Assembly: GCF_949987515.2 (NCBI RefSeq)
Contig: NC_082695.1
Coordinates: 74,488,466 to 74,552,465, forward strand
Length of the DNA stretch: 64,000 nt
From: Delphinus delphis
Taxonomy: Eukaryota > Chordata > Mammalia > Artiodactyla > Delphinidae
Direction: 5' to 3'
Under the pieces are notes generated by a model. The model did not search any database and was not told the origin of the DNA. It was given only the letters and a program-made list of their open reading frames with translations. Both the position numbers and the translations under genes were made by a program. Numbering within the stretch: the first letter of the stretch is position 1; every line of letters starts with the position of its first letter. This document shows, in pieces, positions 10,924 through 22,147 of this stretch.

Positions 10924-11073
10924 GGATTACGTTATTCTTGAATCTCAGACTTCTGGTAAGGATTTAACCATGCTGTTTAAGTGCAATGCAATCTGGTAAT
11001 TAATAAGAACTGTTTTATCTACTCAAAAGTATGACAGCGATACTTTGGGTGAGACAATAAGAGAATAACATTT
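10924..11073. repeat. Inverted-repeat arm, partner of 8848-9007
   Basis: A 150-bp block nearly identical to the reverse complement of 8848-9007, lacking 10 bp. The flanks on both sides are unrelated to the flanks of the partner, and no poly(A) or target duplication is visible. Confidence 0.9.
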
Positions 11074-11302
11074 TAGTTATGCTTTTAAGCAATAATTTAA
11101 GACCCTGCACATCTGCCCATAGATGACTTTCTTAATTTGTTAGGTCGTGAAGCCTAACATGCTCTTCTATTCCAATTTGACTCAGGCCACGTTCATCATG
11201 GTGTGATGAACAGCTTCCATGAAAATCAATGGTCTTCTAAAGATAGTTACACGTAGGTGAAGAAAAATATTATGGTAACCACAAACCAAAAACTGTAACA
11301 GA

Positions 11303-11328
11303 TACACACACACGCACACACACACACA
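11303..11328. repeat. (CA)n microsatellite
   Basis: A short CA run with one G interruption inside the L1M fragment. Confidence 0.9.
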
Positions 11329-11511
11329 AGGAATTTAAAGATAACACTAAAGATAGTTATCAAATCACAAGGGAGCAGAGCAAAAGAAGAAACAAATAAG
11401 AACTACAAAACAACCAGAAAACAATTAACAAAATGGCAACAAGTACATACATCAATAAATACGTTAACTGTAAATGGACTAAATGTGTCAATCAAAAGAC
11501 ACAGAGGCTGA

Positions 11512-11512
<1 letters not shown>

Positions 11513-11547
<35 letters not shown>
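11513..11547. repeat. (AC)n microsatellite
   Basis: An uninterrupted AC run of about 17 units inside the L1M fragment; likely polymorphic. Confidence 0.93.
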
Positions 11548-11550
<3 letters not shown>

Positions 11551-11705
11551 TATGTATGCTGCCTGCAGGAGACTCACTTCAGATCTAAAGACACGCACAG
11601 ACTAAAAGTGAGAGGGTGAAAAAAGGTCTTCCATGCAAATGAAAACAAAAAGAAAGCAGGGGTAGCAATACTTATATCAGACAAAATAGACTTTAAAACA
11701 GACTG

Positions 11706-11931
11706 TAGGGGTTTCCTGGTGGCGCAGTGGTTGAGAGTCCACCCGCCGATGCAGGGGACATGGGTTCGTGCCCCGGTCCGGGAAGATCCCACATGCTGCA
11801 GAGTGGCTGGGCCCGTGAGCCATGGCCGCTGTGCCTGTGCGTCCGGAGCCTGTGCTCCGCAACGGGAGAGGCCACAACAGTGAGAGGCCCGCGTACCGCA
11901 AAACAAAACAAAACAAAACAAAAAAAACCCC
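11706..11931 (+). mobile_element. CHR-2-type SINE inserted in L1M
   Basis: Full-length short CHR SINE with an (AAAAC)n-type A-rich tail at 11900-11930. It is flanked by a perfect 11-bp target duplication, aaaacagactg, at 11695-11705 and 11932-11942, and sits in the ORF2 endonuclease region of the older L1M, so it is the younger element. Confidence 0.96.
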
Positions 11932-12375
11932 AAAACAGACTGCAACAAGAAACAAAGAAGGACATCACATAAAGATAAAGGAATGAATCCAACAAGAAGG
12001 TATAATAATTGTAAATATATATACTCCCAACATAGGAGCACTTAAATATATACAGCAAATATTAACAGATGTAAGAAAGAAACTGACAGTAACACAATAA
12101 TAGTAGGGGACTTTAACATCCCTCTAACATCAGTGGATGATCATCCAGACAGAAAATTAATAAGGAAACACTGGCCTAAGTGACACATTAGATCAGACAG
12201 AATTAATCTATACCCAAATCAGAGAGAAACAGAAAATATGAACAGACCAATTACCACTAATGAAATTGAATCAGTAACTTAAGAACTCGCAAAGATAAAA
12301 TTCCAGGACCAGATGGCTTCACAGGTGAATTTCACCAAACATTTAAAGAAGAGTTAACACCTATCCTTCACTGAC

Positions 12376-12797
12376 TGAAGAAGAGATGAGTGTGTGTAAA
12401 TATCTGAAGATATCTATAAGCATATCATATTTTAGAAAAGATGAAATGTTTTGTATAATTATCATATAGGGAATACACTGAACTGGTTTAGCAGGTGATA
12501 AAACTAGATATATATTGGGGTAGTTTGGTAAAGAGTCTTACAAATTAGCCAGCCATAGTTACAGGCAACTGGAATCAACGTTTTCAAGTAGAGAAGACAA
12601 AATTAGATATGATCTCAGAAAAAATAATTGATTAGAGACATGAACTGGAAAGGAAAGAGAATGGAACAAAGATACAAATTAGAATTAGTCATATAAAGAA
12701 CTACAGAAGAGACAAAGAAATTAAGTAAATGAAGTTCATACAACTCTGATCTCCATTTTATTAAAGATGAGGGAGTGAGAGAGACAAAAAGGAAATA
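12376..12797. other. Unassigned AT-rich interval
   Basis: No gene or named repeat recognised between the L1M fragment and the DNA transposon. Confidence 0.5.
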
Positions 12798-13290
12798 CAG
12801 ATCTTCCTCAACTTACAGTGGGGTTACATCCTGATAAATCCATCATAAGTTGAAAATATAGTAAGTTGAAAATGCATTTAATAACACTTAACCTACTGAA
12901 CACCATAGCTTGGCCTTACTTACCTTAAACAGGCTCAGAACATTTCCATTAGCTTACAGTTGGGCAAAATCATCTAACACAAAGCCTATTTTATAGTAAA
13001 GTGTTGCTTATTTTGTGTAATTTTTTTGAATACTGTACTGAGAGTGAAAACCAGAATGGTTGTAAGAGTATCGGTGGCTGATCCTCATGATCTCATACCT
13101 AACTGGGAACTGTGACTTGCTGCCCCTACCAGCATCATGAGAGAGCATTGTACGCATAGAATTCCACTAGTCTAGGAAAAGATCAAAACTCAAAATGTGA
13201 AGTACAGTTTCTACTGAATGTCTATTGCTTTTGCACCATTGTAAAGTTGAGAATTCATAAGTCAAACTGTCATACGTTGAGGACCATCTG
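12798..13290 (+). mobile_element. Tigger-like DNA transposon (TcMar), non-autonomous
   Basis: A 493-bp element with inverted ends: the left starts cagatcttcctcaacttac and the right ends with a partly complementary block (cgttgaggaccatctg). A TA dinucleotide flanks it on each side (12796-12797 and 13291-13292), the mariner-superfamily target duplication. The interior matches the recalled consensus of a Tigger-derived element ('gggcaaaatcatctaacac', 'aaagtgttgcttatt'). There is no transposase frame. The exact subfamily is uncertain. Confidence 0.82.
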
Positions 13291-13446
13291 TACTTAGAAA
13301 GTTCTCACATGAATGAATGCCTGAGTCTGAGACAAGAAAATCGAGAGGAGAAATAATGAACTAATTTTTAACATAAAGAATCATTAAAAAAAGAATTTAG
13401 GTTGTCCGTAGATCATCCATATAGAGAGATATATGAAGGAGTAGTT

Positions 13447-13625
13447 GATTCATTCATTTATTCAATAAATATTTATTGAGCATATACTATGTTACCCTCA
13501 CAACACAGGTAACTGGGGACACAAGACAGAAAAGATAGAGGTTCTTGCTTCAATGAACTCATGCTCTGATGCGGAGACAAGTATGAAAATAAACAATGAT
13601 AATATGTCACAAATAAGTTCAAGAT
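13447..13625 (-). mobile_element. L2 LINE 3' terminal fragment
   Basis: Antisense L2 tail: 'cattcaataaatatttattgagca'-type sequence at 13450-13484, followed by the complement of the 3' UTR. Truncated by the L1 beginning near 13640. Confidence 0.7.
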
Positions 13626-14116
13626 ACATGAGGGTAATTGGGCAGCAGAAGCAATGGGGCCTGGGACCTCAACCCTCCAGCTGTGGAGGCTCCCCACAAC
13701 CCTGGCCCCCACATCCCCAACTCTCAGTGGCAGTCTGTGAACCTTACATTACCAGACACAGCAGAGGCACCCATGGGACCATGGATATCCCTCTCCTTTC
13801 CCTCCCCCGACAGCAGCAGAACTTGCAATGCCCAGACATGTGGGAAGAGCCCACCATCTTGGTAAGCCAGGTGGCAAGGGCAGCGGCAATGGCAGAAGCA
13901 AGGTAACAACAAAGCCAGAGGCACAGAAGCAATAAAGGAGGCATGAAGCCACACCTCTTACTGAGAAGGTGGACAGTGAAAAGTGCCCACTGCAAATATA
14001 ACCAAAGGGAACTCAAGTGAAAAAAACCCCAAAACTTGTGCTGTAACACCACCTACTGGAAAACAAAAGAAAGGGCTCTGATTTCTAGCCTGTTGCTACT
14101 TCAACTGCACCCACAG

Positions 14117-15062
14117 ATGAACAACTCAACAAGAACCATGAAGCACCATAGTAACACTACCACAAGAGAAAATAACAGTTCTACAGAAACAAAACTTAAA
14201 GTCATGGAGTATTGTGACCTAATTTATAGAGAATTCTAGAATAGCTATGGTGAAGAAACTCAGTGAGCTGCAAGAAAACTCAGAAAGGTGGTTTTATGAG
14301 CTCAGGAATAAAATTAATGAACAGAAGGAATACTTTACCAAAGAGATAGGAATTCTAAAAAAGAAGCAAATTCTAGAGCTGAGGAACTCAATAAATGAGA
14401 TGAAAATGCATTAGAAAGCATGGGAAATGGAGTAGACCATAAGGAAGTTTGAATTAGTGAGCTCAAAGACAGACATCTAGAGATGATACAAGTAGAAGAG
14501 GAAAGCGAAATAAGGTATTTTTTAAATGAGGAACTTCCATAAGAGATAATTGACTCTTACAGGAAGGGAAAAATTAGGATCATGGGTATCCCAGAAGGAG
14601 AAGGGAGAGAGAAGGAAGCAGAGAATTTATTTAAAGAAACAATAGCTGAGAATTTCCCAAACCTGGGGGAGAAATTGAATACATAAGTCCACGAAGCTAG
14701 AAGAATACCTTATTACCTCAGTGCAAAAAGACCTTCTCCAACACACATCCTATTAAAATTGTCAAAAGTCAATGACAAAGAAATAATTTTAGAGGCATCC
14801 TGGGAAAAAAGGGAAGTAACCTACAAAGGAGCCCCCTTAGGCAGATTTCTCACCTGAAACTCCACAGGCCAGGAGGGAGTGAAATGACATTCTGAAAATA
14901 CTGAAAGATAAAAACTGTCACCCAAGAATACCCTATCCATCAAAGTTATCATTCAGTTATGAAGGAGACATAAAGACTTTCCCAGACAAACAAAAGCTGA
15001 GGGAGCTCATCAACACTAGACCTGCCTTACAGGAAATACTGAAAAGGGCTCTTCTACTATAA
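14117..15062 (+). pseudogene. L1 ORF1 remnant (RNA-binding/coiled-coil protein)
   Basis: ORF1p is the trimeric RNA-binding chaperone of L1. The coiled-coil region (codons rich in E, K, L, N at about 14240-14520) is followed by the RNA-recognition-like and C-terminal regions; the terminal stretch 'ctttcccagacaaacaaaag' at 14978 and the stop near 15060 are recognisable. Frameshifts and stops (for example TAG near 14412) break it throughout. The start is placed at an ATG that fits the consensus position, but this is uncertain. Confidence 0.75.
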
Positions 15063-17892
15063 ACAAAAAGGCAAAAGTACACAAAACTTTGAGTGAGGTG
15101 ATAAATAGAGTCAGAAAATTGTAACTCTTTATCAGGATAGGTTTTTAAACACTTTATTTGAACATAAAGGTTAAAGAAGGGGGAAGCAGAAAAAATAACT
15201 ATAGCTACTTCAGTTTGGTAACAAACTCACAGCATAAAAAGGTACAATTTGAGACAAAAAACCACAAAAGGGGAAGAGGAACAGAACAAGCATAGGTAAA
15301 TGAAGATAAGATGCTATCAGCAGAAAAAGGACTATTTTGAGACTTTTCATACAAACCTCAGAGCAACCATAAAACACAAATCTAAAGCAGAAACACAAAA
15401 TTAAAAAACTGAGAAAAATATCACAGAAAACCAAAATGGCAGACAGAAACACGAAAAAGAAACAATGGAGATATATAATAACCAAAAAACAAGAGATAAA
15501 ATGGCAGTACTAGGTCCTTATCTATCAATAACCAATCTAAATGGAAATGGACTGAAGTCATCAATCAAAAAAAAAAAAAAAAAAGAGTGCTGGATGGATT
15601 AAAAGAGAAGACCCAACAATATGCTGCCTCCAAGAGACTCACCTCGGCTCTAAAGACAAACATGGGCTCAAAGTGAAGGGATGGAAGAGGATACACCAGG
15701 CAAATGGCAGCCAGAAAATTGGGTGTCACCATACTCATATCAGACAAAATAGACTTCAAGCCAAAAAAGGTAACAAGTGACAAAGATGGACAATATATAA
15801 TGATAAGGGGGACAGTTTATCAAGAAGACATAACAGTAATCAAAATATATGGACCCAAGATAGGAGCACTAAAATATATAAAACAATTATTAACAGACCT
15901 AAAGGGAGAAATTGACAGCAACACAATAATAGTAAGGGACTTTAACACCCCACTTACACGAGTGGACAGATCATCCAGACAAAAAGTCAACAAGTACAGC
16001 GGCCTTAAATGAAACATCAGATCAAATGGATTTGATAGATCTGTACAGAGCATTCTGTCCAAGTGCAGCAGAATGGACATTCTTCTCAAGTGCGCATTGA
16101 AATTTCTCAAGGACAGATCATATGTTGGGACACAAAACAAGTCTCAATAAACTTAAGAAGGCTGAAATCATATTGAGCATCTTTTCTGATCAAAATGGTG
16201 TAAAACTAGAAATCAACTACAAGAAGAAAGCTGGAAAAATCGCAAATATGTGGAGACTGAACAAGGTACTACTGAACAACTACTGGGCCAATGAAGAAAT
16301 CAAAGGAGAAATCAAAATTACTTGAAGACCAATGGAAATGAAAATATGACATATCAAAACCTATGGGATGCAGCAAAAGTGGTACTAAGAGGGAAGCTTA
16401 TAGAAATATAGACCTACCTCAAGAAATAAGAAAAAGTCTCAAATTAACAATCTAACCTAAAGAAACTAGGGAAAGAGGAAATGAAGCCCAAAGTCAGTAA
16501 AAGAAAGGAATTAATAAAGATCAGAACAAATTAAAGAGAGTTTAAAAAGACAATAGAAAACATCAATGAAACTAAGAACTGGTTCTTTGAAAAGATAAAA
16601 TTGACAAACCTTTAGCTAGACTCACTAAGAAAAAAAGATAGAATGCTCTGATAAATAAAATATGAAATAAAAGGGGATAAATAACAGATACCGTGGAAAT
16701 ACAAAGGCTTATAATATTATCAACAGCTATACACCAACAAATTGGACACTAAAAAAACATGGACAAGTTCTTAGAGTCATACACTCTCCCAAGACCAAAC
16801 CATGAAGAAATAGAAAATCTGAATGGAGTGATCACTAGTATAGAGATTGAAACAGTAATCAAAACCTCTCTCCAAAACAAAAGTCCAGGACCAGATGGCA
16901 TCACAGGTGAATTCTACCAAACATTCAAAGAAAATTTAATACATGTCCTTCTCAAACCATACCCAATAAGTTGAAGAGGAAAGAATGCTTCCTAACTCTA
17001 TTTTATAAGGCCACCAAAATGAGACAAAAACAACATACAAAAAAATAAAATTACAGGCCAACATTTCCGATGAACATATATTAAAAATCATCACCAAAAT
17101 ATTAGCAAATCAAATACAATGATACATTAAAAGGATCATAAACCATGATCAAGAGGGATTTATTCTAGGGATGCAAGGATGATTCAACATTCACAAATCA
17201 ATCAACATGATACACCACATTAACAAAATGAAGAATAAAAACCATATGATCAACTCAACAGATGCAGAAAAAGCATCTGACAACATTCAACACCTGTTTA
17301 TGATACAAACTGTTAATAAAGTGGATATAGAAGGGGCACACTTCAAGATAATAAAGGTGACATACAACAAGCCCATAGCTAACATCATACTCAGTGGTGA
17401 AAAATTGAAAAGCTATCCCTCTAAGATCAGGAACAAGACAAGAATGGCCACTCTTGCCACTCTTTTTAACTTAGTATTAGAAGTCCTAGACAGAGCAATT
17501 AGGCTAAATAAATAAATAATCATACAAATTGAAAAGGAAATAAAACTGTCACTATTTATGGATGTCATAATTTTATATATAGCAAACCATAAAGACTCCA
17601 TCAAAACACTCAGAAATAATAAACAAATACAGTAAAGTTGCAAATTACAAAATCAACATACAAAAATCTCTTGAATTTCTATGTGCTAACAATTAGTTAG
17701 CAGAAAGGGAAATTAAGAAAACAATCCCATTTACAATCACAACAGAAAGAATAAAATACCTAGAAATAAATTTAACTAAGGAGGTGAAAGACCTGTAACA
17801 ATGAAAACTAAGACACTGTTGAAAGAAATTGAGAAGACACAAGTAAATGGAAAGATATTCCATGCTCACGAATTGAATGAATTAACATTGTT

Positions 17893-18311
17893 GGGACTTC
17901 CCTGGTGGCGCAGTAGTTAAGAATCCCCCTGCCAATGCAGGGGACATGGGTTCCCTGGTCCGGGAAGATCCTACATGCCGTGGAGCAACTAAGCCCGTGC
18001 ACCAAAACTACTGAGCCCGTGCGCCACAACTACCGAAGACCGCATGCCCTAGAGCCCGCATGTTGCAACTACTGAGCCCATGCTCTGCAACTGTTGAAGC
18101 CAACGCACTCTAGGGCCCACGTGCCACAACTCCTGAGCCCATGTGCTGCAACTACTGAAGCCTATGCACCTGGAGCCTGTGCTCTGCAACAAGAGAAGCC
18201 ACCAAAATGAGAAGCCCATGCACCACAATGAAGAGTAGCCCCTGCTTACCACAACTAGAGAAAGCCCATGTGCAGCAACAAAGACCCAGAGCAGACAAAA
18301 AAAAAAAAAAG
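17893..18311 (+). mobile_element. CHR-1-type SINE, length-expanded, in L1 ORF2
   Basis: tRNA-like head (17893-17985), then a body built from about seven degenerate copies of a unit containing 'caactactgagccc', then a 3' part and a 14-base A tail. At about 419 bp it is some 100 bp longer than the CHR-1 copy at 38907-39223, because of extra internal units. Target duplication gaattaacattgtt / gaattaaccttgtt at 17879-17892 and 18312-18325. Confidence 0.94.
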
Positions 18312-19555
18312 GAATTAACCTTGTTAAAATGCCAATATTACCTAAAGCAAGCTACAGATTCAATGTAATCCCCTTCAAAATCTAAGGACATTTTTTTTTT
18401 TTTTTTACAGAAATAGGACAAAAAATTCTAAAATTTATATGGAAGCACAAAAAACCCTAATAGCCAAAGCAATACTGAAAACAAAGAACAAAGGTGGAGG
18501 ATCACAGTCCCTGATTTCAAATTATATTACAAAGCCAGCCATAATAATCAAAACAATATGGTATTAGGAGAAACTTATATAGATCAACAGAACAGAATAG
18601 AGAGCCCAGAAATAAACTCTCGTATGTATGGACAATTAATTTATGACAAAGGAGCAAAGAACATACAATGAAGAAAGGACATCTCTTTAACACTGATGTT
18701 GGGGAAACTGGACAGCCACATGCAAAATAAATAAATTAGACCACTATCTTATACCATACACAAAAATTAACTCAAAATGGATTAAAGACTTGAGTGTTTA
18801 AGACCTGAAGCCGTAAAACTCCTAGAAGAAAACATAAGCAGTGTGCTCTATGGCATCAGTTTTAGCAGTATCTTTCTAGATATGTCTCCTCAGGCATACA
18901 ACCATGGCGACAAAAGAAAAAATAAACAAATGAAAGTACATCAAACTAAAAACTTTTGCACATCAAAGGAATCCATAAACAAAATGAAAAGACAACCTAC
19001 TGAATGGGAGGAGATATTTGCAAACAATATATCCCAAAACGGGTTAATATCCAAAATATAAAGAACTCATACAACTCAACAAAAGCAACAGAAAACAACA
19101 ACCTAGTTTAAAAATGGGCAGAATAGATATTTTTCTAAAGAAGATGTATAGATGGCCAGCAGACACATGAAAAATGTTTGGCACCACTAATTATTAGGGA
19201 AATACAAATCAAAATCACAGTGAGCTATTACCTCACATCTAGTAGACTGGCTACTATCAAAAGGCAAGAAACAACAAGTGTTCATGAGGATGCGTGGGAA
19301 AGGGACCCTTCCTGCACTGTTGGTGGGGATGTAAATGGGCAGGACCACTATGAAAACAGTATGGAGGTTCCTCAAAATATTAAGAATAGAACTACCATAT
19401 GATCCAGCTATTCCACTTCTGGGTATTTAACCAAAGAATATGAAAGCACTAATTTGAAAAGATATATGTATCCCTATGTTCATTGCAGCATTATTTACAA
19501 TAGCCAAGATATAGAAACAATCTAAGTACCCATCAATAGATGAGTAGATAAAAAG

Positions 19556-19605
19556 ATGTGGTGTGTGTGCGTGTGTATATACACACATACACACACACAC
19601 ACCAC
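19556..19605. repeat. (GT)n/(AC)n self-complementary microsatellite
   Basis: A GT-rich run, then TATATA, then an AC run inside the L1 C-terminal region. The two halves are roughly complementary and could form a hairpin. Confidence 0.88.
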
Positions 19606-19998
19606 ACAATGGAATATTACTCAGCCATAAAAATGATTAAATCTTGCAATTTGCAACAGGGGTAGATCTTAAGGTTATTACACTAAGTAAAATAAGTCAG
19701 ACAGAGATAGAAATATACCATACAATTTCACTCATATGTAGAATATAAGAAACAAATAAACCAAAATAAATTAACAAACCAAGCCAAACAAAAACACAGA
19801 TACACAGAACAGAGTAGTGGTTACCAGAGGGGAAGGGGCAGTGTAGCAGGGAGAATGGGTAAAGGGATCAACTGTATGGTGATGGATGGAAACTGAATTT
19901 TTGGTAGTGAGCACACTTCTACACTACAGAAGCAGAAATACAATGTTGTATACATGAAATATATAATGGTATAAATCAATATTACCTCAATAAAAAAT

Positions 19999-21100
19999 AA
20001 AGGAAAAAACCAAAATGTACTGTAAACATAGTATTCTCTCAAGACTTCTGAATCAAGTGTTCAAATCCATGACTGAGATTAGTGTCAAAAAGAACCATTT
20101 CATGATGAACCAGAATTTAAAATGTAATTTGAATAGTAAGATAAAGCAGTATTTTATACCTGACAAGTCTGTATTAGAACAACTGTCCTGAAAATAAAAT
20201 GCCAACATTAAGATGCCACTTATAGACTTACCCCATATGTTTTCCTCCAGCTCTGTCTGCTAGCTTTTCTCCATAAAATTTCTTTCCCCATTAGCAGTTT
20301 TTTGTGAAATCTGCTCCTCTGACATGATGTCATATATCAATTTGTCCCTATTTTAAAAATGATCTATATTCTTGGCAGAAGAGCTGTCTTGAATAGCTAC
20401 ACATACCAAAGATATTCAGGACAGCCAAGTTCTTTAGATTGGTGGGATGATGAAGGTTGGCAATGACATTCACAGTACATATAAAGCTTTAAGCATTGCT
20501 ATTGGAGGAGAGAAGACAGTATGCAGTAATTTCTCTTGAATTCAAATTGTACAGTTTTGATTTTTCAACAGTTCACAGAATGAAATGACTAGAAAATGGC
20601 AGATTTTAAAATGATGCTCATGACTGTTTCTAAATCATGTTTAATGAGACTCAGGATAATTTTCCACAGAATCTTTAATAGCTCTCAACCACATTTCACT
20701 CTTCTTTACATATTTTCCTTCTTTTCAATAACTAGTTACATAGAAAATACATATTGCATATAAGGAAAGAGGGAAGGAAGGGAGAAAGGGAGGAAGGAAA
20801 GAAGGAAGGAAAGATGGAAGGAAAGAAGGAAGGAAGGGAAAATAACAGATTTGATTTCTATACTTTTCCATTGATTTCTTCATAAAAGAATAAAATATAA
20901 ATAAGTGAAGTCTGTACTTTTTCTTAATTCTAAATCATAATCTCTGCAACACATGAGACTTTTAAAAGGATTTCCTGAATCCAAAACCAATTTTAAATGG
21001 CATTTATAAAAGGAATTTTAACCAATACTCTACTTTTCAATTTTGTAACTTTAAATTGGTACCTGGCCTCTATGGCTTCCTATCTACACTTATTCAACCA
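19999..21100. other. Unassigned interval with a purine-rich simple repeat
   Basis: No gene or named interspersed repeat; AT-rich. The only clear feature is the (GGAA)n tract at 20763-20842. Confidence 0.5.
20763..20842. repeat. (GGAA)n / (GAAG)n purine tract
   Basis: About 80 bp of all-purine G/A sequence except two T residues. GGAA repeats can be bound by ETS factors when long, but this one is interrupted. Confidence 0.92.
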
Positions 21101-21137
21101 CCCATCCATCCATCCATCCATCCATTCATTCATTCAA
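21101..21137. repeat. (CATC)n to (CATT)n microsatellite
   Basis: Five or more CATC units grading into CATT units. Confidence 0.93.
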
Positions 21138-21227
21138 CAGTAATCTTCAGGTACAGTCCAGTTCCAACTGTTATTTGTTTATAAGACTTTCTGGTAGGAA
21201 GAAGCACATTACCCCATTTCGTACAAA

Positions 21228-21610
21228 AACAATGGGCTTTGTAGTCAGAATACTTAGACTGGAATTCTAGCTCAATTATATACTATCTTCAGGATCCTGA
21301 ACTCTCACCTGGGGCCTGTATTCACCCCTGTAGGGAGCATTTGAAAAAAAACATATAGAAGTGGTTTTGATCAAACTTGGACATTTAGTTCCAAGGAACC
21401 AGAGCTTCTAACTGGCTGCAATATCCTCAAAATGAAGACCTGTTCTGCCTAAAATGTTGATCATTGCCCTCAAGGGATTAAGAAATATGCTATCTTAATC
21501 AGTAACATGATAATAAAAATAATACCTACTTTATTTTAGGGATTTTGGGGAGAAATAAAAGAGATAATATATGTGAATGAATTTGAAAATCATAAAAAAT
21601 TAGAATATTT
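21228..21610 (+). mobile_element. MIR SINE, two halves around an insert
   Basis: The 5' part (21228-21300, 'tttgtagtcagaatacttagactgg') and the 3' part (21500-21610, 'gataataaaaataatacctac', 'gataatatatgtgaa') are in MIR order and orientation, separated by about 200 bp of non-MIR sequence. Strongly diverged. Confidence 0.6.
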
Positions 21611-22077
21611 TAGGTAATGAATTTATTTAAATGAATAATTTATTATTATTCAATATCAAGCACACTTGATTACAAGAAAACAATACCCATTTGGCTAGCC
21701 CTGATAAGGGTGGGGTGGAGCAAGGTATGTGTATACGTGGTTGGGGAGGGAGACAAGGGGCATTATAAATATTTAATTATGTAATATATAATTATATAAT
21801 ATATATGCATTATGACAGTAAGGAGCCTGGGCCTTATAGTATCAAATAATAGGGCTTGTTTCATAGATAGTGGAACTGGATGACCATTTCGTTCCAGCCC
21901 ACATAAATCTTCACTCTAGTGATGCACCATCAATATGATACTGTTTCTTTCTCTGTCCATGCTCTCTCTGTCCATCCTCCTCTTTCCTTCTTCCAGGCGA
22001 CTTCATTATCTCTTTCATGTTTGCTTTCGTGTGTTTGGCAGAACCCTGGCTTAGAGAGCTATATCACCACACACACA

Positions 22078-22147
<70 letters not shown>

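Larger units (their letters stand above)
11240..12375 (+). mobile_element. L1M LINE fragment (ORF1-ORF2 spacer and ORF2 pieces)
   Basis: Inter-ORF sequence and the start of the ORF2 endonuclease region (11240-11705), then more endonuclease-region sequence after an inserted SINE ('tagtaggggactttaacatc' near 12104). An internal deletion near 12210 jumps to the start of the reverse-transcriptase region ('ccaggaccagatggcttcac' near 12302). It ends abruptly near 12375. Many stops; not functional. Two CA microsatellites have expanded inside it. Confidence 0.87.
15490..19750 (+). pseudogene. L1 ORF2 remnant (endonuclease/reverse transcriptase), broken
   Basis: ORF2p nicks DNA and reverse-transcribes L1 RNA. 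Open pieces show the endonuclease domain (15704-16012, including RDFNTPLT where the family has GDFN), the start of the reverse transcriptase (16759-16974, SPGPDGITGEFYQTF) and the first catalytic Asp segment (DAEKASDN near 17265). At 17555-17566 the FADD catalytic box reads FMDV, so one of the metal-binding Asp residues is lost. A CHR-1 SINE interrupts the frame at 17893. The C-terminal region is recognisable to about 19750. Dead element. Confidence 0.85.
13640..19998 (+). mobile_element. Nearly full-length decayed L1M LINE
   Basis: About 6.3 kb once the SINE at 17893-18311 is included. In order: 5' UTR (about 13640-14115), ORF1 remnant (to 15062), inter-ORF spacer (15063-15490), ORF2 remnant with endonuclease and reverse-transcriptase segments (to about 19750), and a 3' UTR ending in an A-rich tail near 19998. 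Many stops and frameshifts make it inactive. ORF1 and spacer resemble mid-age mammalian L1M (L1MB-like) consensus. Keeping the 5' UTR is uncommon because most L1 copies are 5'-truncated. The 5' boundary against the L2 piece is approximate and I could not find a convincing target duplication. Confidence 0.9.

Noticed and set aside
10700..10999. 99-codon open frame with a CAG acceptor and GTAAGG donor nearby (10721-10955)
   Set aside because: The acceptor is weak, no recognisable domain, and the duplicated 3' part is shared with unrelated flanks at 8848-9007. Chance is more likely.
11574..12058. Minus-strand frames of 121-155 codons
   Set aside because: They run across antisense L1M and a CHR SINE. 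No gene.
15704..17515. Plus-strand open frames resembling reverse transcriptase and endonuclease
   Set aside because: Not separate genes: they are disconnected pieces of the dead L1 ORF2.
17893..18311. Regularly repeated units considered as a CRISPR-like or satellite array
   Set aside because: The units are the internal repeats of a CHR-1 SINE with tRNA head, A tail and target duplication; the genome is mammalian.
20763..20842. GGAA tract as an ETS-driven enhancer
   Set aside because: Interrupted, in no recognisable promoter context. Reported only as a simple repeat.
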